From DASVFB01 sp963766345 (GTDB taxonomy: Bacteria > Actinomycetota > Thermoleophilia > Gaiellales > Gaiellaceae): DNA of 64,000 bases. The DNA lies in contig CAVXZL010000010.1 of assembly GCA_963766345.1 (NCBI GenBank), positions 434,001 to 498,000 on the forward strand, written 5' to 3'. A program made the position numbers and the translations under genes. A model generated the notes under the pieces. It ran no database searches and was not told the origin of the DNA. It worked only from the letters and a program-made list of their open reading frames with translations. How positions within the stretch are numbered: the stretch's first letter is position 1; each line of letters starts with the position of its first letter. Below, piece after piece: positions 1 to 7,603 of the stretch.

Positions 1-2
1 AC

Positions 3-476
3 GACGAGCGCGGCGGCTTCTTCCTCACGCCGTCGGACGGCGAGCAGCTCGTCGCGCGGAAGAAGGACTTCGACGACCACCCGACGCCGTCGGGCAACTC
101 GATGCTGGCGTACGTGCTGCTCCGGCTCGCGCGAATCTACGGTGACGACGAGCTCGAGCGCCAAGCCACGGGCGTGTTCCGCCTGATCGTGAACGGGCTG
201 AGCCGCGCGCCGTCCGCGTTCGGCTGGACGCTCTGCGCGCTCGACCTCCACTTCGCCTCGCCGCGCGAGCTCGCGATCTTCGCGTCGCCCGAGGACGAGC
301 TTGCGCGTGCAGCGCTCGAGCCGTGGCAGCCGAACGCCGTCGTCGCGTTCGGCCCGGCCGAGGATGTGCCGTTGCTCGAAGGCAAGGAGCGAGTCGACGG
401 CAGGCCGACGGTCTACGTCTGCGAGAACTTCGCCTGCCGCGCGCCGGTCACGGAACCAGCGGCGTTTGCGACCTGA
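3..476 (+). CDS. C-terminal end of a YyaL/SSP411-type thioredoxin-domain protein (5' end outside window)
   Basis: The reading frame is open from the window edge and ends at TGA 474-476, giving 157 visible residues. It contains the typical tail of the DUF255/YyaL (spermatogenesis-associated 20-like) family: a FFLTPSDGEQL stretch, then DDHPTPSGNS, then an alpha-helical region and a final VYVCENFACRAPV segment with two cysteines. Family members carry an N-terminal thioredoxin fold and a C-terminal six-hairpin-like helical domain; only the latter is visible here. The substrate is not established. Truncation is due to the window edge, not decay. Confidence 0.85.
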   Translation, partial: DERGGFFLTPSDGEQLVARKKDFDDHPTPSGNSMLAYVLLRLARIYGDDELERQATGVFRLIVNGLSRAPSAFGWTLCALDLHFASPRELAIFASPEDELARAALEPWQPNAVVAFGPAEDVPLLEGKERVDGRPTVYVCENFACRAPVTEPAAFAT

Positions 477-501
477 TTTCGCGGACGAAGCCGAAGTTGC
501 G

Positions 502-792
502 TCACTCGGCGACGTTCGCCGCGGCCGACGTGCGGCCGTCCTGAACGGTCGCAACGGCGACGATGTCGTTGTCGGCGTCGTAGGCGTACACGATCAGCAT
601 CCAGCGCCACGGCCCGAGGATGAAGCGATAGCCGTGCCAGCGTCCTTCGAGTGTCGCGCCGAGCAGCGGAAAGCGCGCAAGCGGCTCGATCGACCGGCGC
701 ACGCGGGATCGTGTGTCGGGCGGGAGGCTGTGCGTCGAGATGATCCGTGCAAGGTCGGCGATGGCCGCCGGTGCGCCCACCACCTGCGCCAC
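502..792 (-). CDS. RelE/ParE-like toxin of a type II toxin-antitoxin pair
   Basis: A 96-residue protein starting at GTG 792-790, only 2 bases after the stop of the upstream antitoxin. It has the pattern of a RelE/ParE-fold toxin: an N-terminal helical hairpin, a basic stretch (RSRVRRSIEPLARFP), then beta strands through YRFILGPWRWMLIVYAYD and a final strand IVAVATVQDGR, matching the usual last strand plus Arg of RelE toxins. Such toxins cleave mRNA on the ribosome or poison gyrase; which applies cannot be told. No ATG is available, and longer in-frame extensions only shadow the EamA gene. Confidence 0.7.
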   Translation of the reverse strand: MAQVVGAPAAIADLARIISTHSLPPDTRSRVRRSIEPLARFPLLGATLEGRWHGYRFILGPWRWMLIVYAYDADNDIVAVATVQDGRTSAAANVAE

Positions 793-794
793 TC

Positions 795-1058
795 TCAGAG
801 CTCGCCGAGAGGCTTGCCCTCGCCCGCCCGAACTTGTGCGAGCCCGAGCTCGGCCCGCTCGAAGGCGCCGGGGATGCCGTCGAGGAGCGCGGTCACGTTC
901 CGCGGGTCGGGATCCGCCTCGTCCAACGCGGTGGAGAGCAACGAGCGCGCGATCGTGCCTTCGTTCACGTGCGTCCGGGCGGCGATGCGACGGAGCTTCT
1001 CGGCATGCACGTCGTCGAGTGTGACGTTCACACGATTCGGGTTCGACGTCCGCGCCAC
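795..1058 (-). CDS. Ribbon-helix-helix antitoxin paired with the RelE/ParE-like toxin
   Basis: An 87-residue protein with a GTG start at 1058. The N-terminal half (RVNVTLDDVHAEKLRRIA, then a second helix through RSLLSTALDEA) looks like a ribbon-helix-helix DNA-binding fold; the acidic C-terminal half is the expected toxin-neutralising segment. It lies directly upstream of the toxin with a 2-base gap, so the two are one transcript and probably translationally coupled. A TACCGT -10 ends 6 bases before the start codon, so the mRNA is probably leaderless. Autorepression is typical for the family; I see no clear palindrome here. Confidence 0.72.
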   Translation of the reverse strand: MARTSNPNRVNVTLDDVHAEKLRRIAARTHVNEGTIARSLLSTALDEADPDPRNVTALLDGIPGAFERAELGLAQVRAGEGKPLGEL

Positions 1059-1064
1059 GAGCCG

Positions 1065-1070
1065 ACGGTA
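1065..1070 (-). promoter_or_regulatory. -10 element (TACCGT) of the toxin-antitoxin operon
   Basis: Read on the minus strand, TACCGT ends 6 bases upstream of the antitoxin GTG. No Shine-Dalgarno sequence is present, so transcription should start at or next to the start codon. No good -35 is seen. Confidence 0.5.
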
Positions 1071-1109
1071 GCACGCGTCGACACGCCGCGTGCACTCTGC
1101 CCGACTGTA

Positions 1110-2045
1110 CTACGCGGAGGCGGGCGCGAGCTGCGGCTCGACCGCGGGCGCCTTCACGAGCGGCGTGCGCCGCGGCGCCGGCAACAGGCTCACGACGCCG
1201 ACGGTCAGGATCACGCCGAGCCACTGCGTCCACCGGAGCGTCGCGTCGAACGCGAGGTAGCCCACGATGATCGCGGTCACGGGATAGGCGAGCTCGGCGA
1301 TCGACGCGACCATCGCCGGTGTCCGCTGCAGGCCGATGTAGTAGAGCGACAGCGCGAGCAGTCCCGTGACGAGCGCGAGGTACGCGATCCAGAGCGTGTC
1401 GTGCGCGCTCGCGAACGCCGGCGCGCCGAGGATCGGCAGCGCGATCGCGCTCGCGACGAGCCCGAACGAGAACCGCACCGTGACGACGTGGTCGAACCGG
1501 AGCCGACGCGAGAGGTAGCGGCCGAAGACCGTGCCGAGGCCCCACAGCACCGCGGCGGCGAGCGCCAGCGCCATCGGCTCCAGCCCTTGCGCATGCACGT
1601 CGAACGGCTGCGGGAACGCGATCAGCCAGACGCCGAGAAGCGCCGGGATCACGAACCACGCGAACCGCCGCCGCGGCTGCTCGCCGAGGATCACGCGCGC
1701 GGCCGCGATCGCGATCAGCGGCTGCACCTTCTGCAGCACGACGGGCGTGATCGGATCGCCGTGGACGAACGCCTGCGTGAAGAGGATGGTGGCCACGGCC
1801 GAGGCGCCCGCGCCGACGGCGATCCCCGCGAGCACGTAGCGCGTCCCGGCGGAGAAGAGCGCGCGCATGGCCGGGACGAGCAGCGGCAGCGTGATCAGCA
1901 CCAGAATGACGTGCTCGCCGAACACGATCGTCGCCGCGGAGGTCGACTCGGCCAGGGGCTTGCGGAAGAGAGCGTCCGTGCCCCACATCGCCGCTGCGAC
2001 CGCGATGAGCACAACGCCGGGCACGAATGCGAGCCGCCGCGTCAT
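1110..2045 (-). CDS. EamA/DMT-family transporter
   Basis: A 311-residue integral membrane protein with about ten hydrophobic helices arranged as two five-helix EamA repeats, the usual length for the drug/metabolite transporter superfamily (RhaT, YdcZ and relatives). The first repeat holds the typical LFRKPLAE and FGEH segments after helix 1; the second begins near residue 150. Family members export amino acids or metabolites; the substrate cannot be read from sequence. The C-terminus is a short proline/alanine-rich cytoplasmic tail. ATG 2045 is supported by a -10 element 6 bases upstream, so it is transcribed separately from the operon behind it. Confidence 0.85.
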   Translation of the reverse strand: MTRRLAFVPGVVLIAVAAAMWGTDALFRKPLAESTSAATIVFGEHVILVLITLPLLVPAMRALFSAGTRYVLAGIAVGAGASAVATILFTQAFVHGDPITPVVLQKVQPLIAIAAARVILGEQPRRRFAWFVIPALLGVWLIAFPQPFDVHAQGLEPMALALAAAVLWGLGTVFGRYLSRRLRFDHVVTVRFSFGLVASAIALPILGAPAFASAHDTLWIAYLALVTGLLALSLYYIGLQRTPAMVASIAELAYPVTAIIVGYLAFDATLRWTQWLGVILTVGVVSLLPAPRRTPLVKAPAVEPQLAPASA

Positions 2046-2051
2046 GCGGCG

Positions 2052-2057
2052 AGCGTA
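2052..2057 (-). promoter_or_regulatory. -10 element (TACGCT) of the EamA gene
   Basis: TACGCT on the minus strand ends 6 bases before ATG 2045 and lies just past the stop of the upstream dehydrogenase gene. This is the leaderless arrangement seen throughout the window. Confidence 0.55.
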
Positions 2058-2058
2058 C

Positions 2059-2721
2059 CTATCCGCGTTCGCTCGACAGCACGCGCGGACCGGGCTCGTC
2101 GGCGAAGCGTACGACGATGCGGCCGGCGGCGGAATCGTCGCGCACGAGGTCGAGGACGATGGCGGCGATCTCCTCCGCGGGCACGAGCGGCGAAACCTCC
2201 GCGCGTTCCCGTTCGGTCATCTCGGCGAGGCTTCGCTGCACCGCCGGCGTGTCGACCCAGTCGGGGCACACGCAGTTCACGCGCACGCCGTCGTGATTCG
2301 CGAGCGCGGACGTGAATCGCACAACGGCGGCCTTCGCGGCCGCGTAGTCCGGCGCGTCGTACGGTCTCGTGCCGAGCGCCGCGACGGACGAGACGTTCAC
2401 GATCACACCGTCGCCGTCCATCGCGTCGAGCGCGAGTTGCGTCGCGAGCACGAGCCCGTTCAAATTGACGTCGATCGTCTTCCGCCACGTCTCGAAGACT
2501 CCGCCCGCGTTGTTGACGAGCACATCGAGGCCGTCGAGTTGCTCGAACAGGCGGCGTACGTCCTCGGGCTCGGACATGTCGACGTGGACGAACGGGGCTT
2601 GCGCCTCGACGACGTCGGCGACGATGACCGTCGCGCCTTCGGAGCGGAGCCTCTCCGCGATCGCGCGCCCGATCCCGGCGGCGCCGCCGGTGACGATCGC
2701 AACGCGCCCTGCGACGTCCAT
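2059..2721 (-). CDS. Short-chain dehydrogenase/reductase
   Basis: A 220-residue classical SDR. The Rossmann cofactor motif TGGAAGIGRAIAE is at residues 11-23, the NNAG motif at 70-73, and the catalytic set is present as Ser (NVSS near 110), Tyr (DYAAAK, Tyr about 126) and Lys 130. The first strand ends in a D (VIVADVVEA), pointing to NAD(H) preference. The ATG overlaps the stop of lysA by one base (TAATG), so it is translated from the cupin-lysA operon. The substrate is unknown; coupling to lysA does not identify it. Confidence 0.85.
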   Translation of the reverse strand: MDVAGRVAIVTGGAAGIGRAIAERLRSEGATVIVADVVEAQAPFVHVDMSEPEDVRRLFEQLDGLDVLVNNAGGVFETWRKTIDVNLNGLVLATQLALDAMDGDGVIVNVSSVAALGTRPYDAPDYAAAKAAVVRFTSALANHDGVRVNCVCPDWVDTPAVQRSLAEMTERERAEVSPLVPAEEIAAIVLDLVRDDSAAGRIVVRFADEPGPRVLSSERG

Positions 2722-3914
2722 TACGCCTCGAGCGAGAGCACGTCGTCGAGTGTCTCGCGCCGGCGGATGACGCGCGCGTCGCCGTCGCGAACGAGCACCG
2801 CAGCCGGCCGCGGAACCGCGTTGTAGTTCGACGACATCGACAGTGTGTACGCGCCCGTCGCGGGAACCGCGAGCAGGTCGCCGCGGTGCGGCTCGGCGAG
2901 CGCGACGTCGTCGATCAGCACGTCTCCCGACTCGCAGTGCTTCCCTGCGACGCCGAACGTCCCCGAATCCGCCGCGTCCATCCGTGTCGCGATCGCAGCC
3001 GTGTAGCGCGCGTCGTAGAGCTGCGGACGTGCGTTGTCCGAGAGCCCGCCGTCGACCGCGACCCACGCGCGCTCGCCCGAGCGCTTGACGCTCCCGACGC
3101 GGTAGAGCGTGACGCCGGCCTGCGCGACGAGCGAGCGCCCCGGCTCGAAGATCACCTGCGCGTCGAGTGCGAGGCCGCCGAGAAGCACGTCGACGAACTC
3201 CTCGATCGAAGGCGCGCGCTCGCCCGGCTGCGTCGCCACGCCGAGCCCCCCGCCGAGGTCGACCACGCGCGGCGTCCAGCTCGTCGCTTCGAGGTACCGG
3301 TTCAGCCACGCGATCGTCTCCCGCGCGGCCGAGAGCGCGAGCAACTGCGAGCCGACGTGAACGTGGACGCCGTCGAGCTCGCCCGCGAGCGATGCGGCCT
3401 CGTCGGGAGTGACGCCGAACTTCGAGCCGAGGTGGCCCGTGCGGATCGACTCGTGCGTGTCGGCCTCGATCCCGGGCGTGATCCGCACGAGCAGGCGCTC
3501 GACGCCGGCGGAGCGCGCACGCGCCAGTTCCTCGACCGAGTCGAGGACGACGTACGCGGCGCGCGCCTCGGCCGCAGCGCGCAACTCCTCGTCCGACTTG
3601 TTGTTCCCGTGCACGACGAGCCGCTCGCTCGGGATGCCCGCGCGCTGTGCGAAGCGGAGCTCGCCGAGCGTCGAGACGTCCGCGCCGAGGCCCTCCTCCG
3701 CGAACAGCCGCAGGAGCGCGACGTTCGGGAACGCCTTCGTCCCGTAGACGACCAGTGCCTCGGGCGCCGCCGCGCGGTAGGCCCGAGCCCGCGCGCGCAC
3801 CGTCTCCTCGCAGTAGACGACGAGCGGCGTGCCGAACCCGTCCGCGAGCGCGGACGCGCGGACGCCGCCGACGGTCAGCTCGCCGTCGGCGACCTCCGCC
3901 GAGTCGGGAAACAA
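2721..3914 (-). CDS. lysA: Diaminopimelate decarboxylase
   Basis: A PLP-dependent fold III decarboxylase that makes L-lysine from meso-diaminopimelate. Visible motifs: the PLP lysine in VVYGTKAFPN, HVGSQ on the barrel, the glycine-rich phosphate loop DLGGGLGV, EPGRSLVAQ, and the late CESGDVL catalytic cysteine segment, then GAYTLSMSSNYN. I place the start at TTG 3914 (397 residues) because MFPDSAEV begins just upstream of the conserved GTPLVVYCE strand; an ATG at 3986 would add 24 poorly conserved residues inside the cupin gene. It sits 7 bases after the cupin stop in one operon. Confidence 0.9.
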   Translation of the reverse strand: MFPDSAEVADGELTVGGVRASALADGFGTPLVVYCEETVRARARAYRAAAPEALVVYGTKAFPNVALLRLFAEEGLGADVSTLGELRFAQRAGIPSERLVVHGNNKSDEELRAAAEARAAYVVLDSVEELARARSAGVERLLVRITPGIEADTHESIRTGHLGSKFGVTPDEAASLAGELDGVHVHVGSQLLALSAARETIAWLNRYLEATSWTPRVVDLGGGLGVATQPGERAPSIEEFVDVLLGGLALDAQVIFEPGRSLVAQAGVTLYRVGSVKRSGERAWVAVDGGLSDNARPQLYDARYTAAIATRMDAADSGTFGVAGKHCESGDVLIDDVALAEPHRGDLLAVPATGAYTLSMSSNYNAVPRPAAVLVRDGDARVIRRRETLDDVLSLEA

Positions 3915-3921
3915 CGTGAGG

Positions 3922-4326
3922 TCAGTCGTCCCAAGTCCAGTTCGGATCGGGCGCGTCGCCGTCGCCGGGGCCGGTGTTCGGCGCACCGATCGCGATCACC
4001 TCGGCGCCGTCCGGCCCGCTCTTGATCCCGCGCATGACCTGCGGAGGCACGCGAACCGCGCTCCACGGCTCGAGCTCGATCACGTCGTCGCCGACCTTCA
4101 TCGTCGCCGAGCCGTGCACGAGAACGTAGATCTCCTCCTGCCGCTTGTGCCGGTGCCCGTGCGCCTTCCGGTTCGGCGAGAAGCGCAGGTAGCTCACGCC
4201 ACAGTGCTCGCAGCCGAGCGCCACGCGCGCGAAGCGGATGTTGAAGTCGGCAGGATCGATGCCGAGGTTCTTCGCCTGGTCCTCGACCTCGAGCAGGTTG
4301 ACGTGGCTGTATTCGGTGTCCGACAT
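3922..4326 (-). CDS. Cupin-domain protein (second of a tandem pair)
   Basis: A 134-residue single-domain cupin. The metal-site motif is visible as H-x-H (HGHRHKRQEEIYVLVHG, with Glu) in cupin motif 1, followed by motif 2 near VPPQVMRG, where the usual second histidine is missing. It shares sequence along its whole length with the next upstream gene, so the two are a tandem duplication. ATG 4326 lies one base after the stop of the first cupin. Function is unknown; small stand-alone cupins include isomerases and sugar or metabolite sensors. Confidence 0.82.
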   Translation of the reverse strand: MSDTEYSHVNLLEVEDQAKNLGIDPADFNIRFARVALGCEHCGVSYLRFSPNRKAHGHRHKRQEEIYVLVHGSATMKVGDDVIELEPWSAVRVPPQVMRGIKSGPDGAEVIAIGAPNTGPGDGDAPDPNWTWDD

Positions 4327-4327
4327 G

Positions 4328-4720
4328 TCAGTCGGTCCACCAGTCCTGCGTCGTCTCTGCGTCGCCGGAGCCGGCGTTGGGCGCGCCGAACAGGATGATC
4401 TCGGCACCTTCGGGGCCACCCTCGAGGTTCCGCATCGTGTCCTTATGGATGCGGATCGCGTCCCAGGGCTCGAGCTCGAGGATCTCGTCGTCAAGCTTGA
4501 GCCGCACGCTGCCGTTGACGAGGACGTAGAGCTCCTCCTGCTCGTTGTGGGTGTGCCCGAACGGCATGCGGTAGTTCGGCGCGATGCGCAGAAAGCTGAC
4601 ACCCGAGTTCTCCAGCTCCAACGGGACGCGCGCGGTGTGGAACTCGAGGTCGTCCATGCCGAACTTCGGCGCCTGGTCCTCGACCTCTTTCCGCAAGTTG
4701 AGCTTCGTGTAATTCGCCAT
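4328..4720 (-). CDS. Cupin-domain protein (first of a tandem pair)
   Basis: A 130-residue cupin related to its neighbour: FGHTHNEQEELYVLVNGSV gives the H-x-H plus Glu of motif 1, and IRIHKDTMRN gives a candidate motif 2 histidine that the neighbour lacks. It heads the operon cupin-cupin-lysA-SDR. A TAACGT -10 ends 6 bases before ATG 4720, with no Shine-Dalgarno. The gene diverges from the leuS leader across only 37 bases. The substrate is unknown. Confidence 0.82.
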   Translation of the reverse strand: MANYTKLNLRKEVEDQAPKFGMDDLEFHTARVPLELENSGVSFLRIAPNYRMPFGHTHNEQEELYVLVNGSVRLKLDDEILELEPWDAIRIHKDTMRNLEGGPEGAEIILFGAPNAGSGDAETTQDWWTD

Positions 4721-4726
4721 GACTCG

Positions 4727-4732
4727 ACGTTA
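4727..4732 (-). promoter_or_regulatory. -10 element (TAACGT) of the cupin-lysA operon
   Basis: On the minus strand TAACGT ends 6 bases upstream of ATG 4720. It lies ten bases from the divergent leuS -10 element. Confidence 0.5.
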
Positions 4733-4741
4733 ACGAGTTGC

Positions 4742-4747
4742 TACGCT
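4742..4747 (+). promoter_or_regulatory. -10 element (TACGCT) of the leuS leader
   Basis: TACGCT ends 10 bases before the ATG of the 8-codon leader ORF. Transcription would begin at about 4754-4758, so the leader ORF would lie at the extreme 5' end of the mRNA. Confidence 0.5.
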
Positions 4748-4757
4748 CCGGGCGGAA

Positions 4758-4784
4758 ATGAACGGACAGGAGCTCCTTCACTAG
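4758..4784 (+). CDS. Leader peptide of leuS (candidate attenuator, two Leu codons)
   Basis: A short ORF, ATG 4758 to TAG 4784, encodes MNGQELLH. The two adjacent leucine codons, CTC CTT at 4773-4778, fall just before an RNA hairpin and an intrinsic terminator that precede leucyl-tRNA synthetase. A ribosome slowed at these codons by scarce charged tRNA-Leu would cover the first arm (4789-4794) of the downstream hairpin. It is too short to be judged by composition; the case rests on position, codon content and the terminator. Confidence 0.6.
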   Translation: MNGQELLH

Positions 4785-4788
4785 CACA

Positions 4789-4821
4789 GGAAGCCCACGC
4801 GGCCAGGCCGCGCGAGCTTCC
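4789..4821 (+). promoter_or_regulatory. Upstream leader hairpin of the leuS attenuator
   Basis: Outer stem GGAAGC (4789-4794) pairs with GCTTCC (4816-4821); inner stem CGCGGC (4798-4803) pairs with GCCGCG (4807-4812) across a CAG loop. AGGCC at 4805-4809 could instead pair with GGCCT at 4825-4829 inside the terminator's 5' arm, a possible antiterminator. The pairing exchange is inferred by eye. Confidence 0.5.
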
Positions 4822-4825
4822 CCGG

Positions 4826-4849
4826 GCCTCTCACGTGAGAGGCTTTTTT
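4826..4849 (+). terminator. Intrinsic terminator in the leuS leader
   Basis: A perfect stem GCCTCTC / GAGAGGC with an ACGT loop (4826-4843) is followed directly by six T residues (4844-4849). It ends 10 bases before the leuS ATG. It is the only T-tract terminator I see in this GC-rich window, and its place between promoter and coding sequence indicates conditional termination rather than the end of a gene. Confidence 0.85.
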
Positions 4850-4859
4850 GTTCCCGCAC

Positions 4860-7229
4860 ATGGACCGATACGACCCCAAGCAGATAGAGGAGAAGTGGCA
4901 GCGCGTCTGGGCGGACGAGCGCACGTTCCACACGCCGAGCCTCGGCGGTGACGCCCCGCACTGGTACCAGCTCGAGATGCTGCCGTACCCGTCGGGCAAC
5001 GGCATGCACATGGGCCACGTCCTCAACTACACGATGGGCGACGTGATCACGCACTTCCGCCGCCGCAACGGCTGGACGGTGCTGCGCCCGATGGGGTGGG
5101 ACGCGTTCGGCCTGCCCGCCGAGAACGCGGCGATCCGCGAGGGCGGCCACCCGCGGGAGATCACCGAGCGGAACATCGAGACGATTCGCGCGCAGATGCA
5201 GCGCCTGGGCTGGGCGATCGACTGGGACCGCGAGGTCTCGTCCCACGAGCCCGAGTACTACCGCTGGACGCAGTGGCTGTTCCTGAAGTTCTTCGAGCGC
5301 GGGCTCGCGTACCGCAAGGAGGCGCCCGTCAACTGGTGCCCGAACGACCAGACCGTCGTGGCAAACGAGTACGTCGTCGACGGCCGCTGCGAGCGCTGCG
5401 GCGCCGAGGTCGAGCTGCGGAACATGACGCAGTGGTTCTTCAAGATCACGGCCTACGCGGACGAGCTGCGCGAGTACGACCTGCCCGAGGGCGGGTCGTG
5501 GCCCGAGCGGTCGAAGACGATCCAGCGCAACTGGATCGGGCGCTCGGAAGGCGCCGAGATCCTGTTCCGCGTCGAGGAGCTGGATGTCGATCTGCCCGTC
5601 TTCACGACGCGGCCGGACACGTTGTTCGGCGCGACGTTCTTCGTCGTCGCGCCCGAGCATCCGTTCGTCGAGCAACACGGCTCGGACGAGGTCCGCGAGT
5701 ACGCAAGGCACGCAGGAACGGGGCGCGCCGAGGACCGCGCGGCGGGCGAGGCGAAGACCGGCATCTTCACGGGCTATGAGGTCACGAACCCCGTGAACGG
5801 CGAGCGCCTGCCGATGTACGTGGCGGACTACGTCCTGATGGACTACGGCACCGGCGCGATCATGGCGGTGCCCGCGCACGACGAGCGCGACCGCGAGTTC
5901 GCCGAAGCGTTCGACCTTCGTGTCGTCGAGGTCGTGAACGAGGACGGCGTGCTGGTGCGCTCAGGCGATTTCGACGGGCTGCCGGCCGAGGATGGCAAGC
6001 GCGCGATCGTCGAGTACCTGCGCAGCGAGGGACGGGGCGCTCCGGCAGTGTCGTATCGGCTGCGCGACTGGAGCTTCTCGCGGCAGCGGTACTGGGGCTG
6101 CCCGATTCCGATTATCCATTGCCGCGCGTGCGGCGTCGTTCCCGTTCCCGAGGACGAGCTCCCGGTGCTCTTGCCCGAGGTGGACGACTATCTGCCGAAG
6201 GGCAAGCCGCCGCTGGCCTCCAACGAGGAGTGGCTGCACGTCGAGTGCCCGCGCTGCGGCGGCGAGGCGACCCGCGAGGCGGACACGATGGACACGTTCG
6301 TCGACTCCTCGTGGTACTTCCTGCGCTACGTCGACCCGCACAACGACGAGGCGCCGTTCGGCCGTGACGTCGTCGACTACTGGCTGCCGGTGAACCAGTA
6401 CATCGGCGGCATCGACCACCTGACCGGGCACCTGCTGTACTCGCGCTTCTTCGTCAAGGCCATGAACGACATGGACATGGTCGGGTTCCGCGAGCCGTTC
6501 GCGCGCCTGTTCCACCAGGGCTGGGTGCAGATGGGCGGGACGAAGATGTCGAAGACGCGCGGCAACGTCACCGGGCCGGAGGAGCTGGTCGAGGAGTACG
6601 GAGCGGACGCGGTCCGCCTCTACATCCTCTTCATGGGCCCGGCCGATCAGGACATGGAGTGGACGCCGTCCGGGATCGACGGCATCACGCGCTTCCTGCG
6701 CCGGCTGTGGCGGATCGTCGGCGAGGTCGCGGAGAGCGCGCCCGCGTCAGGCGAGCCGGACGCGCTGACGCGGAAGGCGCACGAGACGATCGCGCGCGCG
6801 ACCGACGACATTGGGCGCCGCTTCCAGTTCAACACGCCGATCGCGGCCGTGATGGAGCTGGTGAACGAGCTCGCGAAGGAAACGGCCGCTCCGGACGCGC
6901 GCTTCGCGGCGGAGACGGCGCTGAGCCTGATCCAGCCGTATGCGCCGCACATCGCCGAGGAGCTTTGGGAGCGGCTGGGCAACGACCGGCTGTGGGAGGA
7001 GCCGTGGCCGAGGGCCGATCCGCGGTTTCTGGAGCGCGAGACGTTCGAGCTCGTCGTGCAGGTGAACGGGAAGGTGCGTGACCGGTTCGAGGTCGACGCC
7101 GAGCTGCCCGAGCAGGAGCTGGTCGAGCGCGCCTTGGCGTCGGAGCGAGTACGCGCGCACCTGAACGGCAAGCAGGTCCGGAAGACGATCGTCGTCCCGG
7201 GCAAGCTCGTCAATCTCGTCGTTGCTTAG
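4860..7229 (+). CDS. leuS: Leucyl-tRNA synthetase
   Basis: Class I aminoacyl-tRNA synthetase charging tRNA-Leu, 789 residues. The HIGH-type motif is HMGH at residues 50-53 and the KMSKS-type motif is KMSKT near 562. Between them lies the CP1 editing domain (TTRPDTLFGATF, then MAVPAHDERD). Zinc-type cysteine pairs are visible (CPND...CERCG and CRACG...CPRCGG). The C-terminus has the VQVNGKVRDR strand and the anticodon-binding helices. I use ATG 4860; a TTG at 4848 is in frame but inside the terminator T-tract. Expression is probably controlled by the leader upstream. Confidence 0.97.
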   Translation: MDRYDPKQIEEKWQRVWADERTFHTPSLGGDAPHWYQLEMLPYPSGNGMHMGHVLNYTMGDVITHFRRRNGWTVLRPMGWDAFGLPAENAAIREGGHPREITERNIETIRAQMQRLGWAIDWDREVSSHEPEYYRWTQWLFLKFFERGLAYRKEAPVNWCPNDQTVVANEYVVDGRCERCGAEVELRNMTQWFFKITAYADELREYDLPEGGSWPERSKTIQRNWIGRSEGAEILFRVEELDVDLPVFTTRPDTLFGATFFVVAPEHPFVEQHGSDEVREYARHAGTGRAEDRAAGEAKTGIFTGYEVTNPVNGERLPMYVADYVLMDYGTGAIMAVPAHDERDREFAEAFDLRVVEVVNEDGVLVRSGDFDGLPAEDGKRAIVEYLRSEGRGAPAVSYRLRDWSFSRQRYWGCPIPIIHCRACGVVPVPEDELPVLLPEVDDYLPKGKPPLASNEEWLHVECPRCGGEATREADTMDTFVDSSWYFLRYVDPHNDEAPFGRDVVDYWLPVNQYIGGIDHLTGHLLYSRFFVKAMNDMDMVGFREPFARLFHQGWVQMGGTKMSKTRGNVTGPEELVEEYGADAVRLYILFMGPADQDMEWTPSGIDGITRFLRRLWRIVGEVAESAPASGEPDALTRKAHETIARATDDIGRRFQFNTPIAAVMELVNELAKETAAPDARFAAETALSLIQPYAPHIAEELWERLGNDRLWEEPWPRADPRFLERETFELVVQVNGKVRDRFEVDAELPEQELVERALASERVRAHLNGKQVRKTIVVPGKLVNLVVA

Positions 7230-7594
7230 CGGATTCCCGTGTCGATCACGAGGTCGACTTTCGTGCTGATGCCCCCGTGGACGCGGACGGTTCGGGGCTG
7301 CGGGACCGTTCCGAACGGGCGCTGGTTCGTCTTCACCGCGTAGACGCCTGCATCGAGGCGAATCGAGTAGCGGCCGCGGTCGTCGGTCGTCGTGCTGCGT
7401 GTCGAGCCGTTGCGCGTAAAGGAGAGCGTGACGTGCTTGGCGGGGGCGCTGCACGGCGTGCCGACTCGGCAGACCGGCGCGATCGGAGCGCGCATCACCG
7501 TTCCGTGGATCGTGCCGGTGAGGAGTGCGACGGCGGAGACGAGTGCGACCAAAGTCACTGAATCGTGACAGACACGTGACGCTTTTCGCGGCAC
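7226..7594 (-). CDS. Exported protein with carboxypeptidase-regulatory/transthyretin-like beta domain
   Basis: A 122-residue protein with a short basic N-terminus (MPRKASR) and one hydrophobic segment (TLVALVSAVALLTG), consistent with a Sec signal or anchor. The rest reads as one CarboxypepD_reg-like beta sandwich: GTIHGTV, then TTDDRGRYSIRLDAGVYAV, the typical G-x-Y-x-x-x-L-x-x-G-x-Y signature. Two cysteines (VCRVGTPC) may form a disulfide. It overlaps the end of leuS by 4 bases in convergent orientation. GTG 7594 is the outermost start; an internal GTG near 7558 is possible. Function is unknown. Confidence 0.65.
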   Translation of the reverse strand: MPRKASRVCHDSVTLVALVSAVALLTGTIHGTVMRAPIAPVCRVGTPCSAPAKHVTLSFTRNGSTRSTTTDDRGRYSIRLDAGVYAVKTNQRPFGTVPQPRTVRVHGGISTKVDLVIDTGIR

Positions 7595-7603
7595 GGTTTC
7601 GGC

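Noticed and set aside
4741..4860. T-box riboswitch before leuS
   Set aside because: The leader is too short and lacks a specifier loop and the AGGGUGGNACCGCG-type T-box; a leader peptide with Leu codons fits better.
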